DNA of 64,000 bases from Brachyspira hampsonii 30446 (GCF_000316195.1 NZ_JH994110.1:786407-850406); one strand, 5' to 3'; positions 1 to 9,233 are shown, counted from the first letter of the stretch. Numbers and translations: made by a program. The notes: generated by a model from the letters alone, not told the origin.

Positions 1-546
1 TCTTCTAAAAATAGATATTATCTTACTATAAGAATACCTAAAGAAAATCTTTATGCTTTTATAGATTTTATAGAAAAAAATGAAAAAGTTGAAAATAAAA
101 ATATAAATACTCAAGATGTTACAGAAACTTATTATGATACAGAAAATAGGATAAAAAATAGGGAAGTGCTTTTAGAAAAATTGAGAAACTATTTAAGAGA
201 AGCTAAAAACATTGATGAAATACTAAAAGTAGAAGATAGAATCAATACTTTAACTTATGAAATAGAAACTATGAAAGGAAATTTAAAGAATCTGCAGTCA
301 TCTATTGATTATTCAAGAGTAACTTTAAATATATCAAATCCTGAAGCAATAAAAAGCAGCACAAATATATATAATAAATATTTGAATTTAATATCATTTT
401 TGAAAGCATTTTTCTCAGGTATATTATTCTTTTTGATAGGTTTTACAGCTGCTGCTATTCCTATAGTGTTAATATTAGCATTATTCTACTATATATGTTT
501 TGGAAAAATAGGATTAATAAAGAAATTATATAATAAAATCAAATAA
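1..546 (+). CDS. DUF4349 domain protein, C-terminal part
   Basis: The reading frame is open from the first base, so the N-terminus lies outside the window; 181 residues are visible. They show the DUF4349 pattern: an RIPKENLYAFI segment, a Tyr-Tyr-Asp-Thr-Glu stretch, a long helical coiled-coil segment and an SRVTLNIS strand. A strong membrane segment follows (about the last 45 residues, starting LISFLKAFF) with a short basic tail. DUF4349 proteins are usually lipoproteins or membrane proteins of unknown function with the bulk outside the cytoplasm. The family call rests on the motif pattern only. Confidence 0.7.
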   Translation, partial: SSKNRYYLTIRIPKENLYAFIDFIEKNEKVENKNINTQDVTETYYDTENRIKNREVLLEKLRNYLREAKNIDEILKVEDRINTLTYEIETMKGNLKNLQSSIDYSRVTLNISNPEAIKSSTNIYNKYLNLISFLKAFFSGILFFLIGFTAAAIPIVLILALFYYICFGKIGLIKKLYNKIK

Positions 547-766
547 ATTATATATACATGCTATTGGTATATAAAAAAATTGTTTTTTTTAGTAAATTTA
601 TATTTTTTTGGGAACTTTTTAATTTTGTCATCGTCTAATAAAGCATAAGAAAACAAAACAATAAAAAATAAAAAACAGGAGAAAAGGTATTATCATTTTA
701 TTTAAGCATTAATAATGATTTTGCTTCGGTATCTTTATTTGGTCAATAATAAGAGAAAGGAGGTTT

Positions 767-811
767 ATGAAAATAGATAAGACTATTAAGGTACAGCGGC
801 AGTTACAATGA
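767..811 (+). other. possible 14-codon leader peptide in the 547-889 gap
   Basis: The 343-base gap between the DUF4349 gene and the Gly/Tyr-rich gene holds no normal gene. It does contain a perfect AGGAGG (759-763 region) four bases before an ATG that opens a 14-codon frame, MKIDKTIKVQRQLQ, ending in TGA at 809-811. The Shine-Dalgarno is stronger than that of most real genes here. It may be a leader peptide, a translated stretch protecting the mRNA, or chance. The rest of the gap is AT-rich without clear structure. Confidence 0.25.
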
Positions 812-889
812 ATATTATTATTACATAGCTTATGATAATCAATAAAAAATAATTTAAGAAAATATATAAATTAAAAGGAGAAAACAATT

Positions 890-1387
890 ATGAAAAACAA
901 AATAAGTAAAAAAGCAGTAATATTAATCTCAATCGCAATTATGGTTTTAGGTTCAATGTCATTATTCGCTCAATACGGCAGAGGATATGGAAGAGGTGAT
1001 GGAAGAGGATATGGCAGAGGTTATGGTGCAGGCTATGGAAGAGGATGCGTATATGGTCAAGGAGGTTATGGAAGAGGCGGATGCGGTTATGGTGCAGGTT
1101 ACGGAAGAGGATACGGCAGAGGTTACGGATATTATGGTGCTGCACTTACTCAAGAGCAAATTGATCAAGTAAGAAGCATACAGGATAAATATTTTCCTCA
1201 AATGGACAGTTTAAGAGTGGAAATATATACTCAGACTCAAAATATAAATGCTGAAATGAGAAAAGAAACTCCAGATCAAAATGCTATCAATGCAGCAATA
1301 GATGCAAGAAGTAAAGCTTCAGCAGACTTACAAAAATTAAGAACTCAGTGCTTTTTAGAAATAGACAAAGTATACCAAAATAAATAA
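890..1387 (+). CDS. exported Gly/Tyr/Arg-rich protein with Spy/CpxP-like domain
   Basis: This 165-residue protein has three parts. Residues 1-27 are a signal peptide ending SLFA. Residues 28-83 are a low-complexity tract of GYGRG-type repeats with two cysteines (C53, C65). Residues 85-165 are a helical domain starting with LTQEQ, which fits the LTxxQ motif of Spy/CpxP periplasmic chaperones and metal-resistance proteins. A good AAGGAG precedes the ATG. The role is probably periplasmic: binding unfolded protein or metal. The Gly/Tyr/Arg tract is not part of normal Spy. The next gene encodes a second, more divergent copy of the same helical domain, so the two probably work together. Confidence 0.65.
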   Translation: MKNKISKKAVILISIAIMVLGSMSLFAQYGRGYGRGDGRGYGRGYGAGYGRGCVYGQGGYGRGGCGYGAGYGRGYGRGYGYYGAALTQEQIDQVRSIQDKYFPQMDSLRVEIYTQTQNINAEMRKETPDQNAINAAIDARSKASADLQKLRTQCFLEIDKVYQNK

Positions 1388-1410
1388 TTTTTTTAATCGC
1401 TCAACTTTAT

Positions 1411-1450
1411 ACCCCGTGTAATATATTGTTATGCGGGGACTATTTTTTTT
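1411..1450 (+). terminator. Rho-independent terminator
   Basis: CCCCG pairs with CGGGG across an AT-rich loop, followed by eight T bases. It lies just after the Gly/Tyr-rich gene and separates it from the next one. Confidence 0.65.
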
Positions 1451-1510
1451 ATATTGCTTTATTGCAGAATGGTTATATAATAGTAATATAAAACAATTAG
1501 GAGGGTATAT

Positions 1511-1978
1511 ATGAAAATATTTTTAATATTTTTGACTATTGCAAGTTTAGCCTTTTCTCAATATCATTATTCTCCGGCTAATAGAGTAGGGAATGTCAGA
1601 CCTTTTGTACCATCTACAGCAAAAAATGCTATACCTCTATATCCATATAAGAATGATCTTTCTAAACCAAGATTTGCAAATCCCGGATACACTAAAAGCT
1701 ATTACAGAAACGGAAGATTTCATTACTTTGGAAGCGGCTATATGAGTTATTGGGATAGACAGAAATTAAGAGATATAGACGGCAGATATTCTCCTAGATA
1801 CAGAATGCTTGAAAATCAGATGAGAATAAATAATTCTACCATCAAATCTCAAATACATCAGAGAAACCCTAATAATAATGTTGTAAATAGTGCTGTAAAT
1901 GATAATTTTAGAATAGAAATGGAAATGCAGATGATTAGAACTTTGAGAGAACTTGATATAAACAGGCATTTTAAATAA
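1511..1978 (+). CDS. exported protein, divergent Spy/CpxP-like paralogue
   Basis: This 155-residue protein starts with a short signal peptide (about 16 residues, ending LAFS), preceded by AGGAGGG. A Pro/Tyr-rich central part follows. The C-terminal 75 residues align without gaps to the Spy-like domain of the preceding gene: a Leu-Arg-x-Ile start, a Tyr-x-Pro turn, then a helix with Ile and a Pro followed by an Asn/Ala-rich segment. The LTxxQ motif itself is not kept (the aligned stretch is YMSYWDRQ). It is likely a periplasmic helper of unknown ligand. The paralogy comes from reading both sequences side by side; function is not known. Confidence 0.55.
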   Translation: MKIFLIFLTIASLAFSQYHYSPANRVGNVRPFVPSTAKNAIPLYPYKNDLSKPRFANPGYTKSYYRNGRFHYFGSGYMSYWDRQKLRDIDGRYSPRYRMLENQMRINNSTIKSQIHQRNPNNNVVNSAVNDNFRIEMEMQMIRTLRELDINRHFK

Positions 1979-2004
1979 AATCAATTTACTAAAGAATAAA
2001 TTTA

Positions 2005-2598
2005 TTAATAGTAATCTCTGTAGTATTTTTTATAATCTTCTTCTTTGCTGGTATTTTTATTGTCATCAAAGTCATCGTAATTATCATAATTATCATAGAA
2101 GAAGTCAAACATACTATTAATAAATTTATTGCTTATATCTAAGTCGCCTAGATGTATATACAGAGGATTTTCTGATATTACCCTGCCTTTAAACTTTCTA
2201 AAATAATAGCTTTGGGGATCTTTCAAGTAAATAAAAAGATAGCTTCCTATAATATCCAAATCCTTTATTTCCTTCCAAAGAACATAAATATAACTTTTTA
2301 CTAGTAAGTTATTATAATATATTCCTTTATCATCTAATATGAAACTAGCCTTTTTAAAAATAACGCTTCTTATCAATATTATAGATAGTATAATAACTCC
2401 AAACATAAAGAAAGATACTACAAATATAATGGCAGCTTTCATATCATCATCAGGATTTTTCGTAAATAGTACATCTATTAAAATTACAGCAATAATCAAT
2501 CCTATCATCATTACAGCAAAGAATCTTATATTATTAATATAAACCTTAACAGAAAATTTACTGTTTGAAAATAATTTATTAATATCTTTCATAATCAA
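2005..2598 (-). CDS. two-TM membrane protein, STM3941-like
   Basis: A 197-residue protein with two membrane helices near residues 25-48 and 55-80. A beta-rich cytoplasmic domain follows, with the pattern Ile-Leu-Asp-Asp-x-Gly-Ile, Val-Leu-Trp-x-Glu-Ile and Leu-Phe-Ile-Tyr-Leu, as in STM3941-type proteins. The tail is Asp/Asn/Tyr-rich (DNYDNYDDFDDN) and low-complexity. The start overlaps the stop of the upstream gene by four bases, so the two are co-translated. That neighbour has the same fold pattern, so this is a tandem duplication. Function unknown. Confidence 0.5.
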   Translation of the reverse strand: MIMKDINKLFSNSKFSVKVYINNIRFFAVMMIGLIIAVILIDVLFTKNPDDDMKAAIIFVVSFFMFGVIILSIILIRSVIFKKASFILDDKGIYYNNLLVKSYIYVLWKEIKDLDIIGSYLFIYLKDPQSYYFRKFKGRVISENPLYIHLGDLDISNKFINSMFDFFYDNYDNYDDFDDNKNTSKEEDYKKYYRDYY

Positions 2599-3113
2599 AC
2601 AACCCCAGTGCTTTTTTCAAAATAATATGTTATCATAGCTAGAATAGTAACAGGATCTTTTAATCCCAACATATAAAAAACAATAGGTTCATTAGGATTT
2701 TTTCTATTTATAGATAAACTGATTTCTTCTTTTAAGTATAAATATATAAATGTTTTTGAAAAAGATATTTCTCTAATATCAGTCCATTTTACAAATATAT
2801 TTTTATTTTTTAATAGCATATTATACATTATACCATTTTCATCTAAAACAATTATAGGCTTTCCTAATTTTAGTAACTTAACTATCAAAATCAAAAAGTG
2901 TATTAAAAAAAATGACAAACTAATAACAAATAATATTTTTTTATAAGAATTTGAATGCATAAAAGATAATATTGAAATTACAATAAAAACAGAAGAAAAT
3001 AATAATAATAAAACTAATTTTCTTTTGCTGTTATATATTTCAATTTTGGGTAAATCATTATCTAATAATAATTCTTCATACATAAAAATTATAGCTCCGA
3101 ATTTATATCTCAA
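2595..3113 (-). CDS. two-TM membrane protein, STM3941-like paralogue
   Basis: A 172-residue protein with the same architecture as the gene it overlaps: two membrane helices (about residues 30-50 and 58-78), then a domain with VLDENGI, VKWTDIREI and a Tyr-Leu-Tyr-Leu-Lys strand. It ends without the acidic tail of its partner. The pair probably arose by duplication and diverged strongly. I infer a membrane-linked role; no catalytic motif is visible. Confidence 0.5.
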   Translation of the reverse strand: MRYKFGAIIFMYEELLLDNDLPKIEIYNSKRKLVLLLLFSSVFIVISILSFMHSNSYKKILFVISLSFFLIHFLILIVKLLKLGKPIIVLDENGIMYNMLLKNKNIFVKWTDIREISFSKTFIYLYLKEEISLSINRKNPNEPIVFYMLGLKDPVTILAMITYYFEKSTGVV

Positions 3114-3188
3114 TACTAATTTTATATATTAAATAAAAAAATAATTCAATAGAGTAATAATTGATTTTTTGTTTGGGAAGTTTTAATT

Positions 3189-3359
3189 TTATTTTACAAG
3201 CTCATCAATATTTCTAGTTCTTGAACTTTTGCAGTACGGACATTTCTGAGGATTAAGTTTTATTATCAATAAATTTATTGTATATTTTTTTCTTCTTACA
3301 GTAAATCTTCTCTTACATTTTTTGCATTGATAAAAATAAGGCGGTTCATCTAAACGCAT
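3189..3359 (-). CDS. 56-residue zinc-ribbon microprotein
   Basis: An open frame from ATG (3357-3359) to TAA (3189-3191) encodes 56 residues beginning MRLDEPPYFYQCKKC. It has two knuckles, CKKC near residue 12 and CPYC near residue 40, separated by a very basic stretch (KRRFTVRRKKY). This is a typical treble-clef or zinc-ribbon layout as in small nucleic-acid-binding or rubredoxin-like proteins. Four correctly spaced cysteines in such an AT-rich genome make chance unlikely. The ligand and role are unknown. Confidence 0.65.
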   Translation of the reverse strand: MRLDEPPYFYQCKKCKRRFTVRRKKYTINLLIIKLNPQKCPYCKSSRTRNIDELVK

Positions 3360-3422
3360 GTAAATATATCCTATTATCGTTATATTGTATTTAATTTTAT
3401 TATCGTAAAACTTTAAATTTTA

Positions 3423-4493
3423 TTAAGGGTTAATATTATGATATAACACTAAAAGTTTAACAACTCTTGAATAACTTTTTATTCCGTCATCTTGGCTGTT
3501 TGCTTTAAGATATGTATCATTTACCTTTTGGCTTACTTTAGAAAGATTTCCCATATACTGCTGCCAAAACTCATAATATTTTTTTATTTCTTCTTTAGTG
3601 CCGCTATTTAAATTTGACATCAAATGTGCATAGTTTTCATCTCTTTTTAATTCTCCAAGTACATAAAGAAGTGCCTCAAAATTAGCAGAATACCTGACAA
3701 AAGGATCTGTATGTTTTGAACAGGCTATATATGATATAAAATTAGCCTCATCCTCATAAGCTATACCTATTTGATGGGCCATCTCATGTGCTATTGTAAA
3801 AGGTATTGATATGCTTGGAATGAGTATATTTACATTTGCTTCAGATGTAAAAGGAGAATATATTCCTGTTATTTGAAGATGCAAAAATAACTTTGATATC
3901 ATTATAGGCTTTGTTTTTGAATAATGCATATTTAAAAACTCAAATTCTTCAAAAACTTTATTATATTCTGATTCTATCATTCTATTTAAAGCCTGATAAT
4001 TAGTATTAATTTCTTTATATTTCATTTCATTTTTAAGCTCATTTATATTTCTTACAAGTGTATCAGCTAGTAAATATATATCATCATTATTGATTTCTTT
4101 CGGCGGATAATTATCTATTAAAGGAACTCTGTGATAATTTAAGCCCCATACTAAAAGAAATACTATATATATAACAATCATAAAACAGGCTAGTATATAT
4201 AAATAATTTAATACCGTTTTTGATTTATCTGCTAATGATTTGATATTCCCATTGAAAAATGATTTTTTGAAAGCTATTATAATAAAAATAATAACTGCTA
4301 TTATAATTAAAAAAAGCAGAAGCTCTCCTAATGAAAAAGTAAAATTTGAAGATATACGATTTAAAGTTCCGGCTATTTTTTTGTATATTAATCTTGAATA
4401 ATAATTTTCTACAAAGTTCTTAGAAAATGTTACTATTTTTAATATAATAACAATAAATATAAGTGATAGTATCAAAGTAATTTTTATTTTCAT
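3423..4493 (-). CDS. DUF3810 family membrane protein, zinc-metalloprotease-like
   Basis: About 356 residues from the ATG at 4493; a longer form from TTG at 4520 is possible, but the ATG precedes the first hydrophobic helix directly. There are three membrane segments in the first 120 residues, then a soluble domain with HEMAH followed by a Glu and AYEDEANF. This is the HExxH...E signature that DUF3810 shares with gluzincin-type zinc peptidases. A conserved NYHRVPL segment comes just after the third helix. A membrane-bound peptidase role is likely from the motif, with unknown substrate. Confidence 0.75.
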   Translation of the reverse strand: MKIKITLILSLIFIVIILKIVTFSKNFVENYYSRLIYKKIAGTLNRISSNFTFSLGELLLFLIIIAVIIFIIIAFKKSFFNGNIKSLADKSKTVLNYLYILACFMIVIYIVFLLVWGLNYHRVPLIDNYPPKEINNDDIYLLADTLVRNINELKNEMKYKEINTNYQALNRMIESEYNKVFEEFEFLNMHYSKTKPIMISKLFLHLQITGIYSPFTSEANVNILIPSISIPFTIAHEMAHQIGIAYEDEANFISYIACSKHTDPFVRYSANFEALLYVLGELKRDENYAHLMSNLNSGTKEEIKKYYEFWQQYMGNLSKVSQKVNDTYLKANSQDDGIKSYSRVVKLLVLYHNINP

Positions 4494-4541
4494 AGGTATT
4501 ATTATTATACTAAAAAGCAAAAAATTGTAAAGATATGTATA

Positions 4542-5345
4542 TTATTTCATTTTTTTAATATCAGCATCCATTTTCTTTTTCCAAAGATCATACATTTTCT
4601 TTTTCTCTTCGGATTCTTCATTTTCATTTAAATATACATGTATTCTTCTTAGGGAGGCTATGATATTTAAAGCCATTTTCATATCATCTAATCTTTTATC
4701 CTGAAGTTCATATTTAGTTCTGTATTGTTCAGCTGCGGAAGCCAATAATTTTTTTACTAGCTCCATCATTTTTACTCTGAATTTATATCCTTCCAATTCA
4801 GGACTTAACTCTTTAATATAGTTTTTAAAATCTATCATATTTTTGCATATAGTAGCAAATCTAGCTTCAATTTCTATAAAATTCTGAAGCCATTTAGAGT
4901 TTTCTCCATAGCAGTATTTGAAATAGTCTATAATATATCCGAATGAGCAGACAAATTTGTATCTCCATTCATCAGATAATTTATCTTTAAAATATTCATG
5001 TATTTCTTCGTTTAAAGAAAGAGAATCATCAGTATGATTTCCGAATACTTCTTCTAAAAGCATAATAGCTTTGTTTATATATCTTCTTCCATCATTGAGC
5101 TGATTATCAGAACGAACATCTATAAATTCTATAGCTATGTAGCAAATAGTTGCAATATAGGAAGATGCCTGAATATATAATACGGCCGCCTCTATTTTTT
5201 TAGAAGCTATTTCAAAATTATCTTCTATAGTAAGTAAATCTTTTTCTGCTTTTGTTAATTTTGCTTCTATTCCTGCAAGCAAATTTTTATATTTATTTTG
5301 CATTCTGGAACAATCAGCTTTTGCAGCTTCGCTTATTTTAGCCAT
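4542..5345 (-). CDS. helical protein of unknown function
   Basis: I do not recognise this 267-residue protein. It is charged and almost wholly helical, with heptad-like stretches at both ends (residues 5-50 and 225-267) and no signal peptide or membrane helix. It contains WRYKF and a Cys-Ser-Phe-Gly stretch in the middle. It lies 36 bases downstream of the histidine kinase gene on the same strand, so both are probably on one mRNA. It could be a partner of the kinase, which is inference from position only. Confidence 0.45.
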   Translation of the reverse strand: MAKISEAAKADCSRMQNKYKNLLAGIEAKLTKAEKDLLTIEDNFEIASKKIEAAVLYIQASSYIATICYIAIEFIDVRSDNQLNDGRRYINKAIMLLEEVFGNHTDDSLSLNEEIHEYFKDKLSDEWRYKFVCSFGYIIDYFKYCYGENSKWLQNFIEIEARFATICKNMIDFKNYIKELSPELEGYKFRVKMMELVKKLLASAAEQYRTKYELQDKRLDDMKMALNIIASLRRIHVYLNENEESEEKKKMYDLWKKKMDADIKKMK

Positions 5346-5381
5346 ATTTTATCCCCCACAATTATTATCGGAAAATGATTA

Positions 5382-7778
5382 TTAATTATTTAAACTAACA
5401 GGTATAGAAACAAAAAAAGTTGTTATTTTAAATTTTTCATTAACACTTTTTATCACCATACTTCCGCCATGAGCTTCTACTATTCTTTTGGAAATGGCAA
5501 GTCCTATACCGACTCCATGACTTTTTGTTGTAAAGAATGGAGTAAATACTTTTTCAGCTAATTCCGGTTCTATATATGAATTAGTATTTTCAACTATTAT
5601 ATCTATCATAGATTCTCTGTAAGCATTATCATCAAATATTACACTGATAATCGAATCTTCATCGCCGTTATTTATGGCATCTATAGCATTAATTATCAGG
5701 TTAGATATAACTTCATTCATTCTGTCATAATCCCATTTTACAACATCTTCTTTTGTGATTTTGACAGCATAGAATTTAATATTTTTTCCGCTTTTTTTAA
5801 TATATTCTTTTGCTAAAATAGTAAGGTACTTAATCATATCTTCTATTTTTATATTCTCAACTTCCAGATTAATACTTTTAGCAAATGATAAATTCCTTCT
5901 CAAATAATTTTCTAAATTTTCTACCTCATTAGCTATTATCTGAGCATAGTTTTTAATATTTTCTTCTTTACTAACCTTCACAAGCCTATTAGCAAATCCA
6001 GCAATAGGTACTATGAAATTCCTAAGATTATGAGCCATAGAAGAACTCATCTCTCCTATTATAGCCAAACTCTTTAAATCTAATAATGTTTTTTCAGCAG
6101 CTTTTAAAGCATTGTTATTTTTTTCTATTTCATTATAAAGATATGAATACTCTAAAGCTACCGCTGCCTGCCTTCCAAACATTTTTAAATAATCTAAATC
6201 ATCTTCCGGTATCGGCTTTCCATTATAAGAATTATCAACTACTACCATACCTATACAGTTTGTGGCATTCATTATAGGTATTATGGCGAAAGGACAGTAT
6301 CCGAATATATCTGTGTATTTTTTTATTTGTTCTACTTCCTGATTATCTGTATTTGTTATATTGATGCTGTTTTTATTGTTGAATACATCAAAGAATAATT
6401 TGCAGTTTTCATTATTTGGTATAACAGTATTTAAGAATTTCTGATTTAAATCCCAAGAATCTTCCATGCTTCTTCTATCAAAAGAAAGCATTAATTTTTC
6501 TCTAAGGGCATATTTATCCAGCTTTTGCATATTACTCCATATCATACCGGCTTCTTGAGCATTTGTAGGAGCAACACACATTCTTCCTCTAAATACATTA
6601 AATTCTTTATCATAAAGAAAAGCAAATGCTCTGTTAAAAGCAAATACATCTCCTATTGTTGCTATTGTCAGAAGTAAAAATAATATATCTTCTGTTTTTG
6701 AACGCTCTAAGAGAATATTGCTTATATCATATAATGTATTCAAACGAGACATGTGTTTCATGTTTTTTTCATTTGCTTTGCTTAATTCTACAATGTTATA
6801 ATGTTCAGAAATTCTGCTTGCTATATTGGCTAAAAGCGGATTAAATAAATTAAGATCATTTATATCAAAATCTCCAAGCGGATTAACTGCATCCGGTATT
6901 TTATCTATAACAACTACATAACCTATGCAGTTATTTTTTACAGATATTCTATTGAATAGTACGGATCTATTTATGAGTCCTCTAAACTTTTCATAATATT
7001 TATTGTTTGCAGCATTATTTATATAGAATATCCCTTTATCCCAAAATTCTACTACATAAACATTGTCATCAAACATTGAATAATCAAAATTATCAGGAAA
7101 GCCATAACTAGATCTTGTGTATAATTCATCATTTTCATTTCTAAGTCTTATAAATGCTCTATTAGCCGTAAAAATATTTGCAATATCATTTGCTAATTGA
7201 TTTAAATTATTTTCAAAATCATCAACTTCGCTTAATTTCAAATATAATTCTCTAAGCAGTTTTAATTGCTTATCTCTTTCTTTATATGTTACGCTTTGAA
7301 GTACATTATTAGCATATACAGCAAAGTGTCCTATAACATTTTTTATTTCGTTAACTATAGAGTTATAGAATTCTATTTTTTTTTCTTTATTTCTAAAAAC
7401 TACAACTCCTATAGGATGTGCATAGAAAAATATAGGAAGTACAAACATAGATGAATAATTTGAAAATACTTCCATATTTGTATGATTAATATTTTCTCCT
7501 ATAAAAACTTTCTGATCATATAATACATCTTTACAATGATTGTCCGATATTGGAAAATCAACTTTACAGACATAGTATCTGTCTATTCCATATACGCCTC
7601 TAAGTATAAGATAATCGCCTTTAGGAAAATACACTTCTCCGCAATCAAAATTATAGTACTGGCAAGTTTTTTCTAAGAATAAATCAACAACTCTGTCTAT
7701 TTCATTAGTATTCTCAGCAAAAAGCAGTCCCATAGATAAATCAGAAAAAAAAGTGTCTATAGATTTTCTCTCTTCCAT
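5382..7778 (-). CDS. multi-GAF sensor histidine kinase
   Basis: A 798-residue soluble kinase without membrane helices. It has three GAF-like domains (about 20-160, 185-325 and 345-545), a short coiled coil, then an H-box with the phospho-acceptor His583 in SSMAHNLRN. The ATPase domain carries an N-box (NLIINAIDAIN), FTPFF as F-box and GVGIGLAI as G-box. It should sense a cytosolic signal through the GAF domains and phosphorylate a response regulator. No receiver gene is adjacent; the nearest receiver-like protein (9575) lacks the phospho-Asp. The signal is unknown. It lies 36 bp downstream of the GH13 gene in the same direction. Confidence 0.85.
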   Translation of the reverse strand: MEERKSIDTFFSDLSMGLLFAENTNEIDRVVDLFLEKTCQYYNFDCGEVYFPKGDYLILRGVYGIDRYYVCKVDFPISDNHCKDVLYDQKVFIGENINHTNMEVFSNYSSMFVLPIFFYAHPIGVVVFRNKEKKIEFYNSIVNEIKNVIGHFAVYANNVLQSVTYKERDKQLKLLRELYLKLSEVDDFENNLNQLANDIANIFTANRAFIRLRNENDELYTRSSYGFPDNFDYSMFDDNVYVVEFWDKGIFYINNAANNKYYEKFRGLINRSVLFNRISVKNNCIGYVVVIDKIPDAVNPLGDFDINDLNLFNPLLANIASRISEHYNIVELSKANEKNMKHMSRLNTLYDISNILLERSKTEDILFLLLTIATIGDVFAFNRAFAFLYDKEFNVFRGRMCVAPTNAQEAGMIWSNMQKLDKYALREKLMLSFDRRSMEDSWDLNQKFLNTVIPNNENCKLFFDVFNNKNSINITNTDNQEVEQIKKYTDIFGYCPFAIIPIMNATNCIGMVVVDNSYNGKPIPEDDLDYLKMFGRQAAVALEYSYLYNEIEKNNNALKAAEKTLLDLKSLAIIGEMSSSMAHNLRNFIVPIAGFANRLVKVSKEENIKNYAQIIANEVENLENYLRRNLSFAKSINLEVENIKIEDMIKYLTILAKEYIKKSGKNIKFYAVKITKEDVVKWDYDRMNEVISNLIINAIDAINNGDEDSIISVIFDDNAYRESMIDIIVENTNSYIEPELAEKVFTPFFTTKSHGVGIGLAISKRIVEAHGGSMVIKSVNEKFKITTFFVSIPVSLNN

Positions 7779-7814
7779 AAAATCAACTTCCTATTTTTTA
7801 TCAAATACTTTTAC

Positions 7815-9233
7815 CTATAAAGTAAATATTTTTAATTCATACGGCAATATATCTATAGTTTCTGTAATGTTTTCTATTTTGTTTTCAAATGATATATCTT
7901 CTTTTATGCCGTATTCTTTCGTATCTAATTTTCTAGTTTTAGAAGTTATATTAACTATAATTAAGAGTTTATCGCTTTCATCTAAATTAAATTTATAAAA
8001 CTTTCTAAAAGGATCTTTTTCTTTTTTTTCTTTATAATTTTTTTCTTGTTCATAATATCCATAATGAGTATCGGTTTCTTTTTTCAATTTGTCTAGTTTC
8101 TTTTTTTCTTCTATGTCAATGGAAACTATTTTACCGCAGTCTGCAAGTATAGTGTTATTTTTTATATAATTAGTAATATCTTTTATATATTCGCTTAAAT
8201 CATAGCTTATATTTTCATAATCTTTTTCATTACCGCCTACAACATTGCATCTTTTTAAGAATCCGTATTCATCACCCAAGGTTATCATCCACATATCGCA
8301 TACTATTGCTGTAAATAAGAAAGTCTGTTTTACTCTCCATATATTTCCGTCATATTCTGAAATAAGCCTTTTTGTATCATGATTGCTAGGAAATGCTACT
8401 TGCATGCATTTTTCTCTTGCCATGTCATACTGTTCTATAAACCATTCGCCTTCATAATCCCACCATTTAGCACTGCTTGCCACATAATCAAAACCGGCAT
8501 CAATTAAGTTCTCAGTATCCTCCATAGAGCAGCCTAAACTTTCAGCAAAGAATACAGATTCATTATTAATTTGTTTAGCATTATATATTAAATATTTCCA
8601 TAATTTTTTAGGGACTTTATATGCCGCATCACATCTGAATCCGCTGAATCCTAAATTGAGATTATGTTTTATTAAATCATTCCAATAAAACCATATAGGA
8701 TTTAATATTTCATTAATATTCTGATTATTTTTTTCTTCATTGCCGTTTTGATTATCTTTATTATCATTGTTATCAGTATTTTCTCCTTCGTCTTTTTCAT
8801 TTGGATCTATTTTGTTATTGAACATAGCTAAATCGCCCCATTCAATCCATTTTCCATTATCCCAAGCTCCTGGAGACTGCAGAACTCCGTCTTTGGTTTT
8901 ATACCATTCAAAATGTTCATTAACAAGATTGCAATCTTTTGATGAATGATTAATAACCAAATCTATCATTACTTTTATTTTTTGATTATTACAATATGCA
9001 ATGAAATCTTTTAACTCTTTTTCTGCTATTTCTTGTTCAGAACTAGTGAAAAAAGCAGGGTTATATTTATAATAATATTTTGTAGCGTATAAACTTCCGC
9101 TAAATCCGGGATATGTTATAGGATTAATGTATACCCATTCAAATCCCATATTCTTAATCCTATCAATATGGCTGTACCAATTTTTTATATGCCCTAAAAG
9201 AGGCGGAAATAAATTATATCCAGATGTTTTCAT
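7815..9233 (-). CDS. GH13 alpha-amylase family glycoside hydrolase or transferase
   Basis: This 472-residue protein has the GH13 conserved regions: DLVINH (91-96), GFRCDAA with nucleophile Asp202, FAES with acid/base Glu231, and SNHD with His285 and Asp286. The start, with YNLFPPLLG and NPITYPGFSGSLYA, resembles the group of GH13 enzymes related to maltosyltransferases, so alpha-glucan transfer is as likely as hydrolysis. There is no signal peptide, so it acts on cytoplasmic glucan. Residues about 147-174 are an Asp/Asn/Glu-rich insertion between regions I and II. The gene runs into the histidine kinase gene with a 36-bp gap. Confidence 0.8.
   Translation of the reverse strand: MKTSGYNLFPPLLGHIKNWYSHIDRIKNMGFEWVYINPITYPGFSGSLYATKYYYKYNPAFFTSSEQEIAEKELKDFIAYCNNQKIKVMIDLVINHSSKDCNLVNEHFEWYKTKDGVLQSPGAWDNGKWIEWGDLAMFNNKIDPNEKDEGENTDNNDNKDNQNGNEEKNNQNINEILNPIWFYWNDLIKHNLNLGFSGFRCDAAYKVPKKLWKYLIYNAKQINNESVFFAESLGCSMEDTENLIDAGFDYVASSAKWWDYEGEWFIEQYDMAREKCMQVAFPSNHDTKRLISEYDGNIWRVKQTFLFTAIVCDMWMITLGDEYGFLKRCNVVGGNEKDYENISYDLSEYIKDITNYIKNNTILADCGKIVSIDIEEKKKLDKLKKETDTHYGYYEQEKNYKEKKEKDPFRKFYKFNLDESDKLLIIVNITSKTRKLDTKEYGIKEDISFENKIENITETIDILPYELKIFTL

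Noticed and set aside
939..1201. Long open frames on the reverse strand and in another forward frame within the Gly/Tyr-rich gene
   Set aside because: They are by-products of the GGA/TAT repeat codons; their products are His/Leu or Ser/Ile repeats without start signals or domain patterns.
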